DNA of 64,000 nucleotides from Serratia marcescens (GCF_001902635.1 NZ_MJAO01000018.1:53503-117502), one strand, 5' to 3'. Positions 51,532-63,855 are shown, counted from the first letter of the stretch. The notes: generated by a model from the sequence alone, not told the origin. Program-made: numbers and translations.

Positions 51532-53100
51532 ATGGCGCACTCTTTTTCTCTAGGCATTCGGCAGATTTGGGAAGAACTGGCGGTGATGCAGGCTCCCGGG
51601 CTTTATTGGATCAATATCGACCGGCAAAGCGACGCCGCGCTGCTGTGTCGACAAACCATCGCCGCCCAGCCGGCCACCCACAAAGTCGCCCTGATCTGCA
51701 GCGGTGACAAACCCGAGCGCCTGCTGGCCGAGCTGGCGTCGCCCGCCTTGCAGAAGCTGCCGCTGTATCAATTACCGGAGAAAAAAGCCGCGCTGACGCA
51801 TTTCAGCGATGATCTGATGCGCGCCTTGCGGCCGCAAAATCGTTTGTTAATCCTGCTGGCGCACGCCAGCCTGTGGCAAACCTTCACCACTGAAGAGCTG
51901 CGCGCGTGGACACTTGCCCTCTCCGCCTGGTTGCGGCAGCAGGGGTGTACGCTGTTGATCCTCAGCCACGGCGGCGGCATCAACAAGCTCAAGGGGCAGC
52001 TCAGTGCGCAGCACCGCATCCTGAACGGCCTGTCCAGCCTGCAGTGGCAGCAGGACAGCGCGCAGTACCTGGTGAACTGGTGGAGCACCGAAAACGGCAT
52101 CAACGCCAATCAGCTGCTGACGCTGTACGCCGCGGAAGGCGGCTGGCAGGGCGAGGACGAAAACAACCAGCCCTCGCCTACCGCCTTGCGCAGCGACGAA
52201 GGCCAGTATCTGGCCGAGCGCAGTATTCTGGAAGGCGCGCCGCCGCTGTCCGCCAACTGGCAGCTGCTGGAGAGCAACGACGAACTGGCGCAGCACGGCA
52301 TGCTGAGGCTCTCGTCGACGCTGATTTTCGCGTTGTACCAAAGCGATCAAATCGACCATTTGGCGCACCAGATCCACACCCTGCGCCGCAGCCGCGGCAA
52401 CGGCCTGAAAATCGCGGTGCGCGAGATGAGCGCCAGTTTGCGCTACAGCGACGAGCGGCTGCTGCTGGCCTGCGGCGCCAACCTGATCGTGCCGCACGTT
52501 GCGCCGCTGTCGCGTTTTCTGACCATGCTGGAAGGCATCCAAGGGCAGCGCTTCTCACGCCATGTGCCCGCCGACATTGATGCATTGCTGGCCGGTCTGC
52601 GTCCGCTGCAGCTGAAAGGCTATATGCGGCCGGAAGCGTTCAGCCAGGCAGTGCTTTCGCTGATGGGCAACACGCTGCTGCCCGAAGACGGCAAGGGCGT
52701 GATGGTGGCGCTGCGCCCAGCCACCGGCCTGCGCGCCGAACAAGCGATAACCTTGTGCCATCTGCGGCGTTTCGGCGACGTGATGACCGTGGCGCAGGGC
52801 CGATTGGTGCTGTTCCTCTCCACCTGCCGCATCAACGATCTGGATACCGCACTGAAGTTCATCTTCCGTCTGCCGGTGGATGAAGCCTTCAGTAACCGGG
52901 TGGTGTGGCACCAGGATGTCGATATCACCTCTGAAATCAAACGCATGGCCCAGGGGCGTTGGCAACTTTCGGCCACCGGCGCCACCGGCATCGCGCCGCG
53001 CCCCAGCGTTGAGGTGGCCGCTGAGCCCGTGGAACGTCGCCAACCGGTCGCTTTCACGCTGTCTCTAGGCCCGCAGGAGGCAAAGCATGCTGAACCTTAA
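51532..53100 (+). CDS. bcsE: c-di-GMP-binding cellulose regulator BcsE
   Basis: 522 residues, the E. coli length within one. BcsE enhances cellulose output by binding c-di-GMP through its C-terminal GIL domain. A candidate RxxD I-site is R413-F-G-D416 (LRRFGDVMT), close to R415-D418 of E. coli. An N-terminal degenerate NTPase-like part (about 1-220) and a REC-like middle part follow the known architecture. It overlaps bcsF by 14 bp and is the head of bcsEFG. Confidence 0.95.
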   Translation: MAHSFSLGIRQIWEELAVMQAPGLYWINIDRQSDAALLCRQTIAAQPATHKVALICSGDKPERLLAELASPALQKLPLYQLPEKKAALTHFSDDLMRALRPQNRLLILLAHASLWQTFTTEELRAWTLALSAWLRQQGCTLLILSHGGGINKLKGQLSAQHRILNGLSSLQWQQDSAQYLVNWWSTENGINANQLLTLYAAEGGWQGEDENNQPSPTALRSDEGQYLAERSILEGAPPLSANWQLLESNDELAQHGMLRLSSTLIFALYQSDQIDHLAHQIHTLRRSRGNGLKIAVREMSASLRYSDERLLLACGANLIVPHVAPLSRFLTMLEGIQGQRFSRHVPADIDALLAGLRPLQLKGYMRPEAFSQAVLSLMGNTLLPEDGKGVMVALRPATGLRAEQAITLCHLRRFGDVMTVAQGRLVLFLSTCRINDLDTALKFIFRLPVDEAFSNRVVWHQDVDITSEIKRMAQGRWQLSATGATGIAPRPSVEVAAEPVERRQPVAFTLSLGPQEAKHAEP

Positions 53101-53290
53101 CGACATCGTGCAACTGATCCTGCTGTGCGCGCTGATCTTCATTCCGCTGGGTTACGCCTTTCACCGGCGGTTTCCGCATTTGCGTCAATACTGGCAAAAC
53201 CTGTTGTTATCGCCGCGCTATTTGAAATCCGCCGGTTTGTGGGTGCGCACAGGCTCCTCATCTCAGATTAAACGTAAGAAGCAGCCATGA
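53087..53290 (+). CDS. bcsF: Small membrane protein BcsF
   Basis: 67 residues with one transmembrane helix (about 6-26, IVQLILLCALIFIPLGYAF) and a basic C-terminal cytoplasmic part. In E. coli, BcsF docks BcsE to the membrane and supports BcsG. GGAGG lies 5 bp before the ATG. It overlaps both bcsE and bcsG (ATGA). Confidence 0.94.
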   Translation: MLNLNDIVQLILLCALIFIPLGYAFHRRFPHLRQYWQNLLLSPRYLKSAGLWVRTGSSSQIKRKKQP

Positions 53291-54942
53291 ATCCAAACTC
53301 GAATACGCAATCCGATAACGCTCTGTGGCGCTACTGGCGCGGGCTGGGCGCCTGGAATCTCTATTTTCTGGCCAAGTTTGCCCTGCTGTGGTTCGGCTAC
53401 CTGAACTTCCATGCGCTGCCGAACCTGGTGTTCATGGCGTTTCTGCTGATGCCTATCCCCTCGCAGCGCCTGCACCGCTGGCGTCATTACCTCGCCATCC
53501 CGATCGGTATCGCGCTGTTTTACCACGATACCTGGCTGCCGGGCATCAACAGCATTCTCAGCCAAGGCTCGCAGCTGGCCGGCTTCAGCGCCCAGTATCT
53601 GCTGGAGCTGATTAATCGCTTTATCAACTGGCAGATGATCGGCGCCGCCTTCGTGCTGCTCATCGCCTACCTGTTCGTCGCACAGTGGGTGCGCATCACG
53701 GTGTTTACCGTGGCGGTGCTGGCGTGGCTCAATATCGTCAACCTCGCCGGACCGGCGGTTTCGTTGCTGCCGGCCACGTCCACAGCTTCCGCCGGCGGCG
53801 CCAACTCGACGTCCGCAACCGCGCCGGCGGCGGGAGATAGTGCGCCGGCAGACAACCTGCCGCCGACCAGTGCCAACCTGACGGCCTATCTGAATCAGTT
53901 CTACGATCGGGAAAAAGGCCGCGCCACCGCGTTCCCGGCCTCCTTGCCCGCCGACGCCCAGCCGTTCGATCTGCTGGTGATCAACATCTGTTCGCTGGCC
54001 TGGGCCGATATGGACGCGGTCAACCTGCAAAATCACCCGCTGTGGTCGAAGATGGATATCATGTTCGACAGCTTCAACTCGGCCACCGCCTACAGCGGCC
54101 CAGCCTCCATACGACTGCTGCGCGCCAGCTGCGGCCAGCTTTCGCATCACGATCTGTATCAGCCGGTGAACCAGCAGTGTTATCTGTTCGACAACCTGGC
54201 GAAGCTTGGCTTCAAGGAACAGCTGATGCTCGACCACTCCGGGGTGTTCGGTAACTACCTGAAAGAGCTGCGCGAACAGGGCGACATGCAGGCACCGCTG
54301 ATATCGCAGGCCGGCATCAGCAACGAGCTGACGTCGTTTGACGGTGAACCGATTTATAACGATCTCGAATTGCTGACCCGCTGGCTGGATCAGCAGCAAA
54401 AAGCCGGCAACGGCCGCACCGCCACTTTCTTCAACGTCATCCCGCTGCACGACGGCAACCGTTTCGTCGGCGCCAACAAGAGCGCCGACTACCAGCCGCG
54501 CGCGCAGAAGCTGTTCGATCAATTGAACGCCTTCCTCGACCAGCTGGAGAAATCCGGCCGCAAAGTGGTGGTGGTGATCGTACCGGAACACGGTGCGGCG
54601 CTGGTGGGCGACAAGATGCAAATGTCCGGCCTGCGCGATATCCCCAGCCCGAGCATCACCCATACGCCGGTCGGCATCAAACTGGTGGGCATGAAGACGC
54701 CGCACCAGGGCAGCCCGCAGCAAATCAAAACGCCGAGCAGCTATCTGGCGTTGTCGGAGCTGGTGTCGCGCCTGGTGGACGGCAAGGTCTTCAGCGAGGC
54801 CAGCGTTAACTGGCAGGCGCTGACGCAGGGGCTGCCGCAGACTCCGGTCATCTCCGAAAACGACAACGCCATTGTGATGCAGTATCAGGGCAAACCCTAC
54901 ATTCGGTTAAACGGCGGCGACTGGGTGCCTTATCCACAATAA
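53287..54942 (+). CDS. bcsG: Cellulose phosphoethanolamine transferase BcsG
   Basis: 551 residues. The N-terminal part has about five transmembrane helices (to residue 165), then an Ala/Ser/Thr-rich linker and a periplasmic alkaline-phosphatase-like domain that transfers phosphoethanolamine from phosphatidylethanolamine to cellulose. The nucleophile region AYSGPASIRLLRASCGQ and the zinc-site segment VVVVIVPEHGAAL are present. The linker (ATSTASAGGANSTSATAPA) is longer than I would expect for E. coli. Last gene of bcsEFG. Confidence 0.96.
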   Translation: MNPNSNTQSDNALWRYWRGLGAWNLYFLAKFALLWFGYLNFHALPNLVFMAFLLMPIPSQRLHRWRHYLAIPIGIALFYHDTWLPGINSILSQGSQLAGFSAQYLLELINRFINWQMIGAAFVLLIAYLFVAQWVRITVFTVAVLAWLNIVNLAGPAVSLLPATSTASAGGANSTSATAPAAGDSAPADNLPPTSANLTAYLNQFYDREKGRATAFPASLPADAQPFDLLVINICSLAWADMDAVNLQNHPLWSKMDIMFDSFNSATAYSGPASIRLLRASCGQLSHHDLYQPVNQQCYLFDNLAKLGFKEQLMLDHSGVFGNYLKELREQGDMQAPLISQAGISNELTSFDGEPIYNDLELLTRWLDQQQKAGNGRTATFFNVIPLHDGNRFVGANKSADYQPRAQKLFDQLNAFLDQLEKSGRKVVVVIVPEHGAALVGDKMQMSGLRDIPSPSITHTPVGIKLVGMKTPHQGSPQQIKTPSSYLALSELVSRLVDGKVFSEASVNWQALTQGLPQTPVISENDNAIVMQYQGKPYIRLNGGDWVPYPQ

Positions 54943-54960
54943 ACGCGGCTCCATCGCCCA

Positions 54961-54989
54961 AAAGCACGCCGACGGCGTGCTTTTTTTTG
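54961..54989 (+). terminator. Terminator of bcsEFG
   Basis: AGCACGCC-GAC-GGCGTGCT followed by eight T residues, 20 bp after the bcsG stop. Confidence 0.93.
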
Positions 54990-55180
54990 TGCTTCATCAT
55001 AGAAAAATGATGACGCTCGTCGACCGTAAAAATGCTATTTACGGCAAGGTGTTAACACCTATTATTCGCTTATTAATCACATACGAAGATTCTTAAAAAA
55101 ATAACCATATTTCAGGCATTCTTGGAATATCAAATAAAAATCGCGGTTATAACGGTTTGCCAATAATTAACTCGTTGATC

Positions 55181-55213
55181 GAAAAATAAAAAACGCCGGC
55201 GTTATGCCGGCGT
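55181..55213 (-). terminator. Terminator of the dppABCDF operon
   Basis: On the minus strand ACGCCGGC-ATAAC-GCCGGCGT followed by TTTTTATTTTT, 26 bp after the dppF stop. The AT-rich stretch 54990-55180 between the two terminators holds no gene. Confidence 0.9.
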
Positions 55214-55238
55214 GAGTTTAAGCGGAGCAATCGACGGT

Positions 55239-56224
55239 TCACGTCCCCGGATGTTCGTCCTGATCGACCGCGAAGCAGGCCACCATCTGCGCACCATACT
55301 GTTTCAGCTGCGGCGGCAGCTGCACGCAGGTACCAAAGGCACGGCGGCAGCGGGCATTGAACGCGCAGCCCGGCGGCGGGTTCATCGGGCTGGGCAGCTC
55401 ACCGGTCAGCTTGATGCGCTCGCGACGCATATCCGGGTTCAGCCGCGGCGTCGCCGACAGCAACGCCTGGGTGTACGGATGGCGCGGATTGTTGAAGATC
55501 GCCTCTTTGCTGCCCTTCTCCACGCAGCGGCCGAGGTACATCACCATCACCTCATCGGCGATATGCTCCACCACCGACAGATCGTGCGAGATAAACACGT
55601 AGGACAGCCCCAGCTCCTGCTGCAGATCCATCATCAGGTTCAGTACCTGAGCGCGCACCGACACGTCCAGCGCCGACACCGGTTCATCGGCAATCACCAC
55701 GTCCGGGTTCAGCATCAGCCCGCGGGCGATGGCGATACGCTGGCGCTGGCCGCCGGAGAACATATGCGGGTAGCGGTCGTAGTGCTCGGTCTTCAGGCCG
55801 ACCTTCGCCATCATCTCCAGCGCTTTTTCCCGCCGTTCTGCGGCGCTGAGCGAGGTATTGATCAACAACGGCTCCTCGAGGATCTGCCCGACCTTCTTGC
55901 GCGGATTGAGCGATCCGTAAGGATTCTGGAACACGATTTGGATCTTCTGGCGCCGCAGCTTCTCGGCGGACGCATCCGGTTTCAGCAGATCCTGCCCCTG
56001 GTAGTACAGCTCACCGCTGGTCGGCACTTCGATCATCGTCAGCAGGCGACCGAGCGTCGATTTGCCGCAGCCCGACTCGCCGACCACCGCCAGCGTTTTG
56101 CCCCGCTCCAGGGTAAAGGAAACGCCGTCCAGCGCCTTGACCAGCCGCTCCGGCGCGAACAGGCCCTTTTTCACCGGGTAATACTTCTTCAGGTCAATCG
56201 CCTGCAGTAAAGGTTGATTCTGGC

Positions 56225-56228
<4 letters not shown>
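55239..56228 (-). CDS. dppF: Dipeptide ABC transporter ATPase DppF
   Basis: 329 residues (E. coli 334). Walker [10 protein letters not shown], signature [15 protein letters not shown], Walker [13 protein letters not shown] and the C-terminal oligopeptide-transporter extension with the cysteine cluster ([17 protein letters not shown]), which in this subfamily can hold a 4Fe-4S cluster. It partners DppD. It overlaps dppD by 4 bp. Confidence 0.97.
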
Positions 56229-57205
<977 letters not shown>

Positions 57206-57220
57206 CTCTCTCGTCCTCTG

Positions 57221-58123
57221 TTACTGCTTGAGTTTGGGGTCGAGAGCGTCACGCAAGCCGTCCCCCATCAGGTTGAATGCCAGCACCGTCAGCAGGATCG
57301 CCAGGCCGGGGAAGGTCACCACCCACCAGGCGCTTTGCGCGAACTGCAACACGTCGGAGAGCATGGTGCCCCACTCCGGCGTCGGCGGTTGCGCGCCCAT
57401 GCCCAGAAAGCCGAGAGCGGCCATGTCCAGAATGGCGTTCGAAAAACCGAGAGAAGCCTGAACGATCAACGGCGCCAGGCAGTTAGGCAAAATATTGACG
57501 AACATCTGGCGCAGCGCGCCGGCGCCCGCCACGCGCGAGGCGGTAACGTAGTCGCGGTTAACCTCCACCAGCACCGCCGCGCGCGTCAGGCGCACATAGT
57601 GCGGCAGAGCGACGAAGGTCAGCGCCAACGAGGCGTTGACGATCGACGGCCCGAATACCGCCACCAACACCAGCGCCAGCAGCAGACTCGGCAGAGCCAG
57701 CATGATGTCGACGACGCGCATGATCACCGCATCCACCACGCCGCCGAAGTAACCGGCCAGCAGGCCGAACACCACGCCCATGATCAGCGACAGCACCACT
57801 ACCAGGCAGCCGACCAACAGCGACAGGCGCGCGCCGTACATCAGGCGCGACAGCACGTCACGGCCCACATCGTCGGTGCCGAGGATATATTGCCAGCTGC
57901 CGCCCTCTTGCCACACCGGCGGCTTGAGCAGCGCGTCGCGGAATTGCTCCGCCGGCGCATGCGGTGCCAGCAGCCCGGCGCCGAGCGCGATCACCAGCAT
58001 CAGAACGATATAAATCAGGCCGACCACGGCCCCTTTGTTGCGCTTGAAATAGTGCCAGAACTCCTGAAACGGGGTCATCGGCTTCGGCGCACCTTTAACT
58101 ACAGACTCAGCGATTTGAGACAT
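57221..58123 (-). CDS. dppC: Dipeptide ABC transporter permease DppC
   Basis: 300 residues with six transmembrane helices. An N-terminal OppC_N segment (PFQEFWHYFKRNKGAVVGLIYIV) precedes the binding-protein-dependent permease domain, with the EAA loop near VTASRVAGAGALRQMFVNILPN. It starts 11 bp after dppB. Confidence 0.97.
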   Translation of the reverse strand: MSQIAESVVKGAPKPMTPFQEFWHYFKRNKGAVVGLIYIVLMLVIALGAGLLAPHAPAEQFRDALLKPPVWQEGGSWQYILGTDDVGRDVLSRLMYGARLSLLVGCLVVVLSLIMGVVFGLLAGYFGGVVDAVIMRVVDIMLALPSLLLALVLVAVFGPSIVNASLALTFVALPHYVRLTRAAVLVEVNRDYVTASRVAGAGALRQMFVNILPNCLAPLIVQASLGFSNAILDMAALGFLGMGAQPPTPEWGTMLSDVLQFAQSAWWVVTFPGLAILLTVLAFNLMGDGLRDALDPKLKQ

Positions 58124-58134
58124 AAGAGCGCCCC

Positions 58135-59154
58135 TTATTTCTTGTGGCGAATACGCGGGTTGACCACGCCGTAGAGCACGTCTACCAGCAGGTTAACCAG
58201 AATGATCATACAGGCGACCAGCAGCACCCCGCCCTGCACCACCGGATAGTCGCGGCGCTGCAGCGCGTCGATCAGCCAGCGGCCCAATCCTGGCCAGGAG
58301 AAGATGGTTTCGGTCAGAATGGCGCCGGCCAGCAACGTACCGACCTGCAGCCCAATCACCGTCACCACCGGCAGCAGCGCGTTGCGCAGCGCGTGAATGA
58401 CGATCACCCGCATGCGGCTCACGCCCTTGGCGCGCGCGGTGCGGATATAGTCTTCCCCCAACACCTCCAGCATCGAGGATCGGGTCATGCGCACGATCAC
58501 CGCCAGCGGAATGGTGCCCAGCACGATGGCGGGCAGGATCATGTGCATCACCGCGTCGACGAAATCGCCCGGCTCGCCCCAGATCAGGGTGTCTATCAGC
58601 ATGAAGCCGGTCAGCGGGTGGCTGTCGTCGAGGAATACCGTATCGCTGATGCGCCCCGACACCGGCGTCAGGTTAAGCTGCACCGACACCAGCATGATCA
58701 ACATCATGCCCCACCAGAAAATCGGCATCGAGTAGCCGGTCAGCGAAATGCCCACCGCGGTGTGATCGAATATCGACCCGCGTTTGACCGCCGCCAACAC
58801 CCCGACCGGGATGCCCACCAGCACCGCGAAGATCATCGCGCAGAAGCCCAGCTCCAGCGTGGCCTGGAAGCGCGGAACGAATTCGCTCCAGACGGGGATG
58901 CGGCTTTTGAGTGAGGTGCCCAGGTCGCCGTGCAGCACGTTGGACACGTAGGATAAATATTGTTGATAGAGCGGCTTGTCCAGCCCCATTTCCGCCATCA
59001 ACTGCGCGTGGCGTTCAGCGGAGATACCGCGTTCCCCGGCCATGATGGTCACCGGGTCGCCGGGGATCATATGGACGAATGCAAAAGTCAGCAACGTAAT
59101 GCCGATAAACGTTGGGATAACTAACCCCAAACGTCGGAGTATGAACTGCAACAT
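58135..59154 (-). CDS. dppB: Dipeptide ABC transporter permease DppB
   Basis: 339 residues as in E. coli, starting at the ATG at 59154 (MLQFILRRLGLVIPTFIGI); the open frame extends to 59190. Six transmembrane helices; EAA loop DYIRTARAKGVSRMRVIVIHALRN. Separated from dppA by 170 bp containing a strong nested inverted repeat, which fits higher expression of dppA than of the rest. Confidence 0.97.
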   Translation of the reverse strand: MLQFILRRLGLVIPTFIGITLLTFAFVHMIPGDPVTIMAGERGISAERHAQLMAEMGLDKPLYQQYLSYVSNVLHGDLGTSLKSRIPVWSEFVPRFQATLELGFCAMIFAVLVGIPVGVLAAVKRGSIFDHTAVGISLTGYSMPIFWWGMMLIMLVSVQLNLTPVSGRISDTVFLDDSHPLTGFMLIDTLIWGEPGDFVDAVMHMILPAIVLGTIPLAVIVRMTRSSMLEVLGEDYIRTARAKGVSRMRVIVIHALRNALLPVVTVIGLQVGTLLAGAILTETIFSWPGLGRWLIDALQRRDYPVVQGGVLLVACMIILVNLLVDVLYGVVNPRIRHKK

Positions 59155-59245
59155 ATCCCGAACTCTCTGTATCAATGCCCGGCAGCTCATCGTCCGCCAG
59201 GCTTATTAACGCTCACATGCCTTTGAACGATTCGACGGCCATACG

Positions 59246-59310
59246 CCGGAGACTGGTCAGCAGGGGCGCAAACCTGTTGCGCCCCTGCAAGTCCATTCGT
59301 GCGTCTCCGG
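59246..59310 (-). repeat. Nested inverted repeat between dppA and dppB
   Basis: Inner perfect 10-bp stem GCAGGGGCGC/GCGCCCCTGC (59260-59269 with 59279-59288), enclosed by CCGGAGAC (59246-59253) and GTCTCCGG (59303-59310). It begins 14 bp after the dppA stop and has no U-tract. It probably protects the dppA mRNA 3' end and reduces read-through into dppBCDF. Confidence 0.7.
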
Positions 59311-59324
59311 TTAAGCGGTCGGAA

Positions 59325-60932
59325 TCAGTCTACAGAGACATTCTCGAAGTGATGCTTACCAAGCGGATCCACGACGTAGCCCTTCACTTCCTTACGTACA
59401 GGCTCGTACACGGTGGAGTGCGCGACAATCAGCGCCGGGGCCTGATCGTGCATCACTACCTGCGCCTGCTTGTACAGTTCGATACGCTTGTCATGGTTGG
59501 ATTCGGCGCGCGCCGGTTGGATCAGATCTTCAAACGGCTTGTAGCACCAGCGGGAGTAGTTGGAGCCGTCTTTCGCCGCCGCGCAGCTGAACAGCGTGGC
59601 GAAGAAGTTATCCGGATCCCCGTTGTCGCCGGTCCAGCCCATCATTACCGTCTGGTGCTCGCCCGCTTTGGCGCGCTTGAGGTATTCACCCCACTCATAG
59701 GTCACGATTTTGGCCTTCACGCCGATCTTGGCCCAGTCGGCCTGGATCATTTCCGCCATGCGGCGCGCGTTCGGGTTATATGGACGCTGTACCGGCATCG
59801 CCCACAGGTCGATGCTGAAACCGTCGGCCATGCCCGCTTCTTTCAGCAGCTCTTTCGCCTTGGCCGGATCGTAAGCGTAATCCTGCACCGCGTCGTTATA
59901 GCCCCACATGGTCGGCGGGATCAGGTTCTTGGCCGCCTGGCCCGCGCCCTGATAGACCGCGTCGATGATCGCCTGCTTGTTGACCGCCATGGTCAACGCC
60001 TGGCGCACCTTCAGGTTATCCAGCGGTTTTTTCTCGACGTTGAACGACAGGTAACCCACGTTCAGGCCCGGCTGTTCCATCAGGTTGATGGACTTGTCTT
60101 GCTTCATGCGGGCGATATCGGCCGGGTTCGGGTACGGCATCACCTGACATTCGTTTTTCTGCAGTTTGGCGTAGCGCACGGAGGCGTCAGGCGTGATGGA
60201 GAACACCAGGCGATCGATCTTCGGCTTGGTGCCCCAGAAACCGTCGAACGCTTTGTACAGGATCTTGGAGTCTTTCTGGTATTGCAGCAGCTGGAACGGG
60301 CCGGTGCCGATCGGGTTCAGGTCAACTTTCTCCGGCGTGCCTGCTTTCATCATCACGTCGGCGTATTCGGCGGACAGGATGGATGCGAAGTCCATGCCCA
60401 GATCAGCCAGGAACGGCGCTTCCGAGCGGTTCAGCACGAAGCGCACGGTGTTGTCGTCCACTTTTTCGATCTTGGCGATCAGCTTCGGCATGTCCATGCC
60501 TTCAAAGTATTCGTAGCTGCCGCCGGACACTTTGTGATAGGCGTTGTTCGCATCTAACTGGCGCTCAAAGGAGAACACCACGTCGTCGGCGTTAAAATCG
60601 CGCGTCGGTTTGAAGTCTTTGCTGCTCTGCCACTTCACGCCTTTGCGCAGGTGGAAGGTGTAGGTTTTGCCGTCTTCGCTGACGTCCCACTTCTCAGCCA
60701 GGCCCGGCTGCAGTTCGGTGGTGCCGATTTTGAATTCGACCAGGCGGTTGTAGATAGGCACCGAGCTGGCGTCATAGGTGGTGCCGGAGGTGAACAGCTG
60801 CGGGTTGAACCCTTCCGGGGAACCTTCAGAACAGTAAACCAACGTCTTGGCCTGCACGCTGGCCGCCACGGTCAGCGCGATCAGCCCAAGGCCGAATTTC
60901 AAAACCCCCGATTTACCCAAGGAACGTGTCAT
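59325..60932 (-). CDS. dppA: Periplasmic dipeptide-binding protein DppA
   Basis: 535 residues as in E. coli, from the ATG at 60932 with GGAG before it; the open frame runs to 61094 without support. Signal peptide MTRSLGKSGVLKFGLGLIAL...VQA, mature start KTLVYCSEGSPEGFNPQ. SBP family 5 (cluster C). It also serves dipeptide chemotaxis (via Tap) and haem uptake in E. coli. First gene of the operon. Confidence 0.97.
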   Translation of the reverse strand: MTRSLGKSGVLKFGLGLIALTVAASVQAKTLVYCSEGSPEGFNPQLFTSGTTYDASSVPIYNRLVEFKIGTTELQPGLAEKWDVSEDGKTYTFHLRKGVKWQSSKDFKPTRDFNADDVVFSFERQLDANNAYHKVSGGSYEYFEGMDMPKLIAKIEKVDDNTVRFVLNRSEAPFLADLGMDFASILSAEYADVMMKAGTPEKVDLNPIGTGPFQLLQYQKDSKILYKAFDGFWGTKPKIDRLVFSITPDASVRYAKLQKNECQVMPYPNPADIARMKQDKSINLMEQPGLNVGYLSFNVEKKPLDNLKVRQALTMAVNKQAIIDAVYQGAGQAAKNLIPPTMWGYNDAVQDYAYDPAKAKELLKEAGMADGFSIDLWAMPVQRPYNPNARRMAEMIQADWAKIGVKAKIVTYEWGEYLKRAKAGEHQTVMMGWTGDNGDPDNFFATLFSCAAAKDGSNYSRWCYKPFEDLIQPARAESNHDKRIELYKQAQVVMHDQAPALIVAHSTVYEPVRKEVKGYVVDPLGKHHFENVSVD

Positions 60933-60975
60933 CGTTAGTGCTCCATTGTGTGATGTGATGTGTGTAATTGCCGCC
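60933..60975 (-). promoter_or_regulatory. C/A-rich dppA leader, likely GcvB target
   Basis: Just upstream of the Shine-Dalgarno GGAG the minus strand reads ACACACATCACATCACACAA, an unstructured C/A-rich stretch. The sRNA GcvB silences dppA through such sequence near the start in Salmonella and E. coli. GcvB itself lies outside the window. Confidence 0.5.
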
Positions 60976-61484
60976 AGACCTGTATTTTTTGTTGCGTGGC
61001 CTGTGCGGTCAGCGCCCGAAGGCAGGAAGAGTATGGCGCGAGAATGCCGGATGGAACGCATCGCGGCGGGGACGTCTGAGCGCGTGGAATTCACTCAAAC
61101 AGCTCTCGCTCTTACCCCTGAGGCTATCAAGTTGCCAACTGTTTGGGGTGTCGTCAATATAACCAGTGGGGATTTGCGCAGACTGTGAGAAACAGCAAAC
61201 AAACATAAAAAAAACCTTTTGTTAACAGTTACAGCATGAAAATTTATGCTAAGCGGTCATTTTTAGCGCATTGGTCTGACCCTCATAAACTTACTGGTTT
61301 TTAACTCCGCTAAAAAACGCAAAAACTTTGTTGCTGAATGCTGAAGATCTGAACGGTTATTTTTGTGATCGCCGTTGAAGACAGGAGGAAATGCTGAAAG
61401 ATTACCCAAAAGGGTGAGTCCGATGACCGCGTTTTGGGCAGGGCATGACCACAATCTGTGCAGCGTAAAAAAACTTTCGGCGGC
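60976..61484. other. Intergenic region between chiA and dppA
   Basis: About 500 bp without a supported gene. It should contain the dppA promoter: a possible -10 TATATT lies around 61157-61162 (minus strand) with no good -35. The part 61200-61330 is AT-rich, unlike its neighbours. Several short open frames here have no ribosome binding site or known similarity. Confidence 0.4.
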
Positions 61485-61517
61485 GAAAAAGCCGGGGGCG
61501 AAAGGATATCCCCCGGC
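61485..61517 (-). terminator. Terminator of chiA
   Basis: On the minus strand GCCGGGGG...CCCCCGGC, an 8-bp perfect stem with an 11-nt loop, is followed by TTTTTC. It starts 17 bp after the chiA stop. Confidence 0.88.
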
Positions 61518-61533
61518 AACGTACTGCAACCGA

Positions 61534-63535
<2,002 letters not shown>

Positions 63536-63548
63536 AAGGCGGAGGATT
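63536..63548 (-). repeat. Degenerate trace of a third tRNA-Pro 3' end
   Basis: AAGGCGGAGGATT resembles the repeated tRNA 3' end (TCGGCGAGAGAGGATT). It lies 143 bp before the next copy ending at 63691. The 18-bp sequence GCCCTGCGGGCCGTTGCT follows it at 63566 and follows the next copy at 63711 (145 bp apart), which supports a decayed repeat unit. Confidence 0.4.
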
Positions 63549-63618
63549 GACGCCTTGGTGACGCCGCCCTGCGGGCCGTTGCTCAAACGAGGCCGGGTGT
63601 GTCCGCAGAAGAGCGAAT

Positions 63619-63691
63619 CTCATAAACTTCAGGCGAAAAAAAACCTGCTTTAAAAAGCAGGTTTTTCGAATGTGGTCGGCGAGAGAGGATT
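63619..63691 (-). repeat. 73-bp direct repeat, copy 1: tRNA-Pro 3' end plus terminator
   Basis: Identical over 73 bp to 63783-63855, 164 bp away. On the minus strand it starts with the last 19 nt of tRNA-Pro (AATCCTCTCTCGCCGACCA), followed by the terminator hairpin ACCTGCTTT/AAAGCAGGT with U-tract. The rest of the tRNA is missing, so this is a partial, non-functional copy. Confidence 0.92.
63636..63666. terminator. Terminator hairpin in repeat copy 1
   Basis: AACCTGCTTT-AA-AAAGCAGGTT between an A run and a T run; works on either strand. Confidence 0.75.
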
Positions 63692-63748
63692 ACGCGCATC
63701 TCTGATGCGCGCCCTGCGGGCCGTTGCTGAAGCAACGTTGTCTCGCTA

Positions 63749-63785
63749 CGCGAGGCTCGAACCTCCTGCGGAGGTGCTCATCCTC
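63749..63785. repeat. 37-bp block shared by both tRNA-Pro downstream regions (copy 2)
   Basis: Identical to 12235-12271. It includes the T-arm-like GGAGGTTCGAGCCTC (minus strand) and lies inside the 164-bp tandem unit, between the two 73-bp repeats. Confidence 0.75.
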
Positions 63786-63855
63786 ATAAACTTCAGGCGA
63801 AAAAAAACCTGCTTTAAAAAGCAGGTTTTTCGAATGTGGTCGGCGAGAGAGGATT
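63783..63855 (-). repeat. 73-bp direct repeat, copy 2: 3' end of the intact tRNA-Pro plus terminator
   Basis: Second copy of the repeat at 63619-63691. Its last 19 bp are the 3' end of the complete tRNA gene at 63837-63913, so the duplication boundary lies inside the tRNA T arm. Confidence 0.92.
63800..63830. terminator. Terminator hairpin after tRNA-Pro
   Basis: Same hairpin as at 63636-63666, 7 bp past the tRNA 3' end on the minus strand. Confidence 0.8.

Noticed and set aside
61009..61206. 65-codon minus-strand frame upstream of dppA
   Set aside because: Lies in the dppA promoter/leader region, lacks a ribosome binding site and resembles no known protein.
63619..63855. CRISPR-like reading of the right-edge repeats
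   Set aside because: Only two exact repeats of 73 bp that contain a tRNA 3' end and a terminator; no short regular repeats or cas genes.
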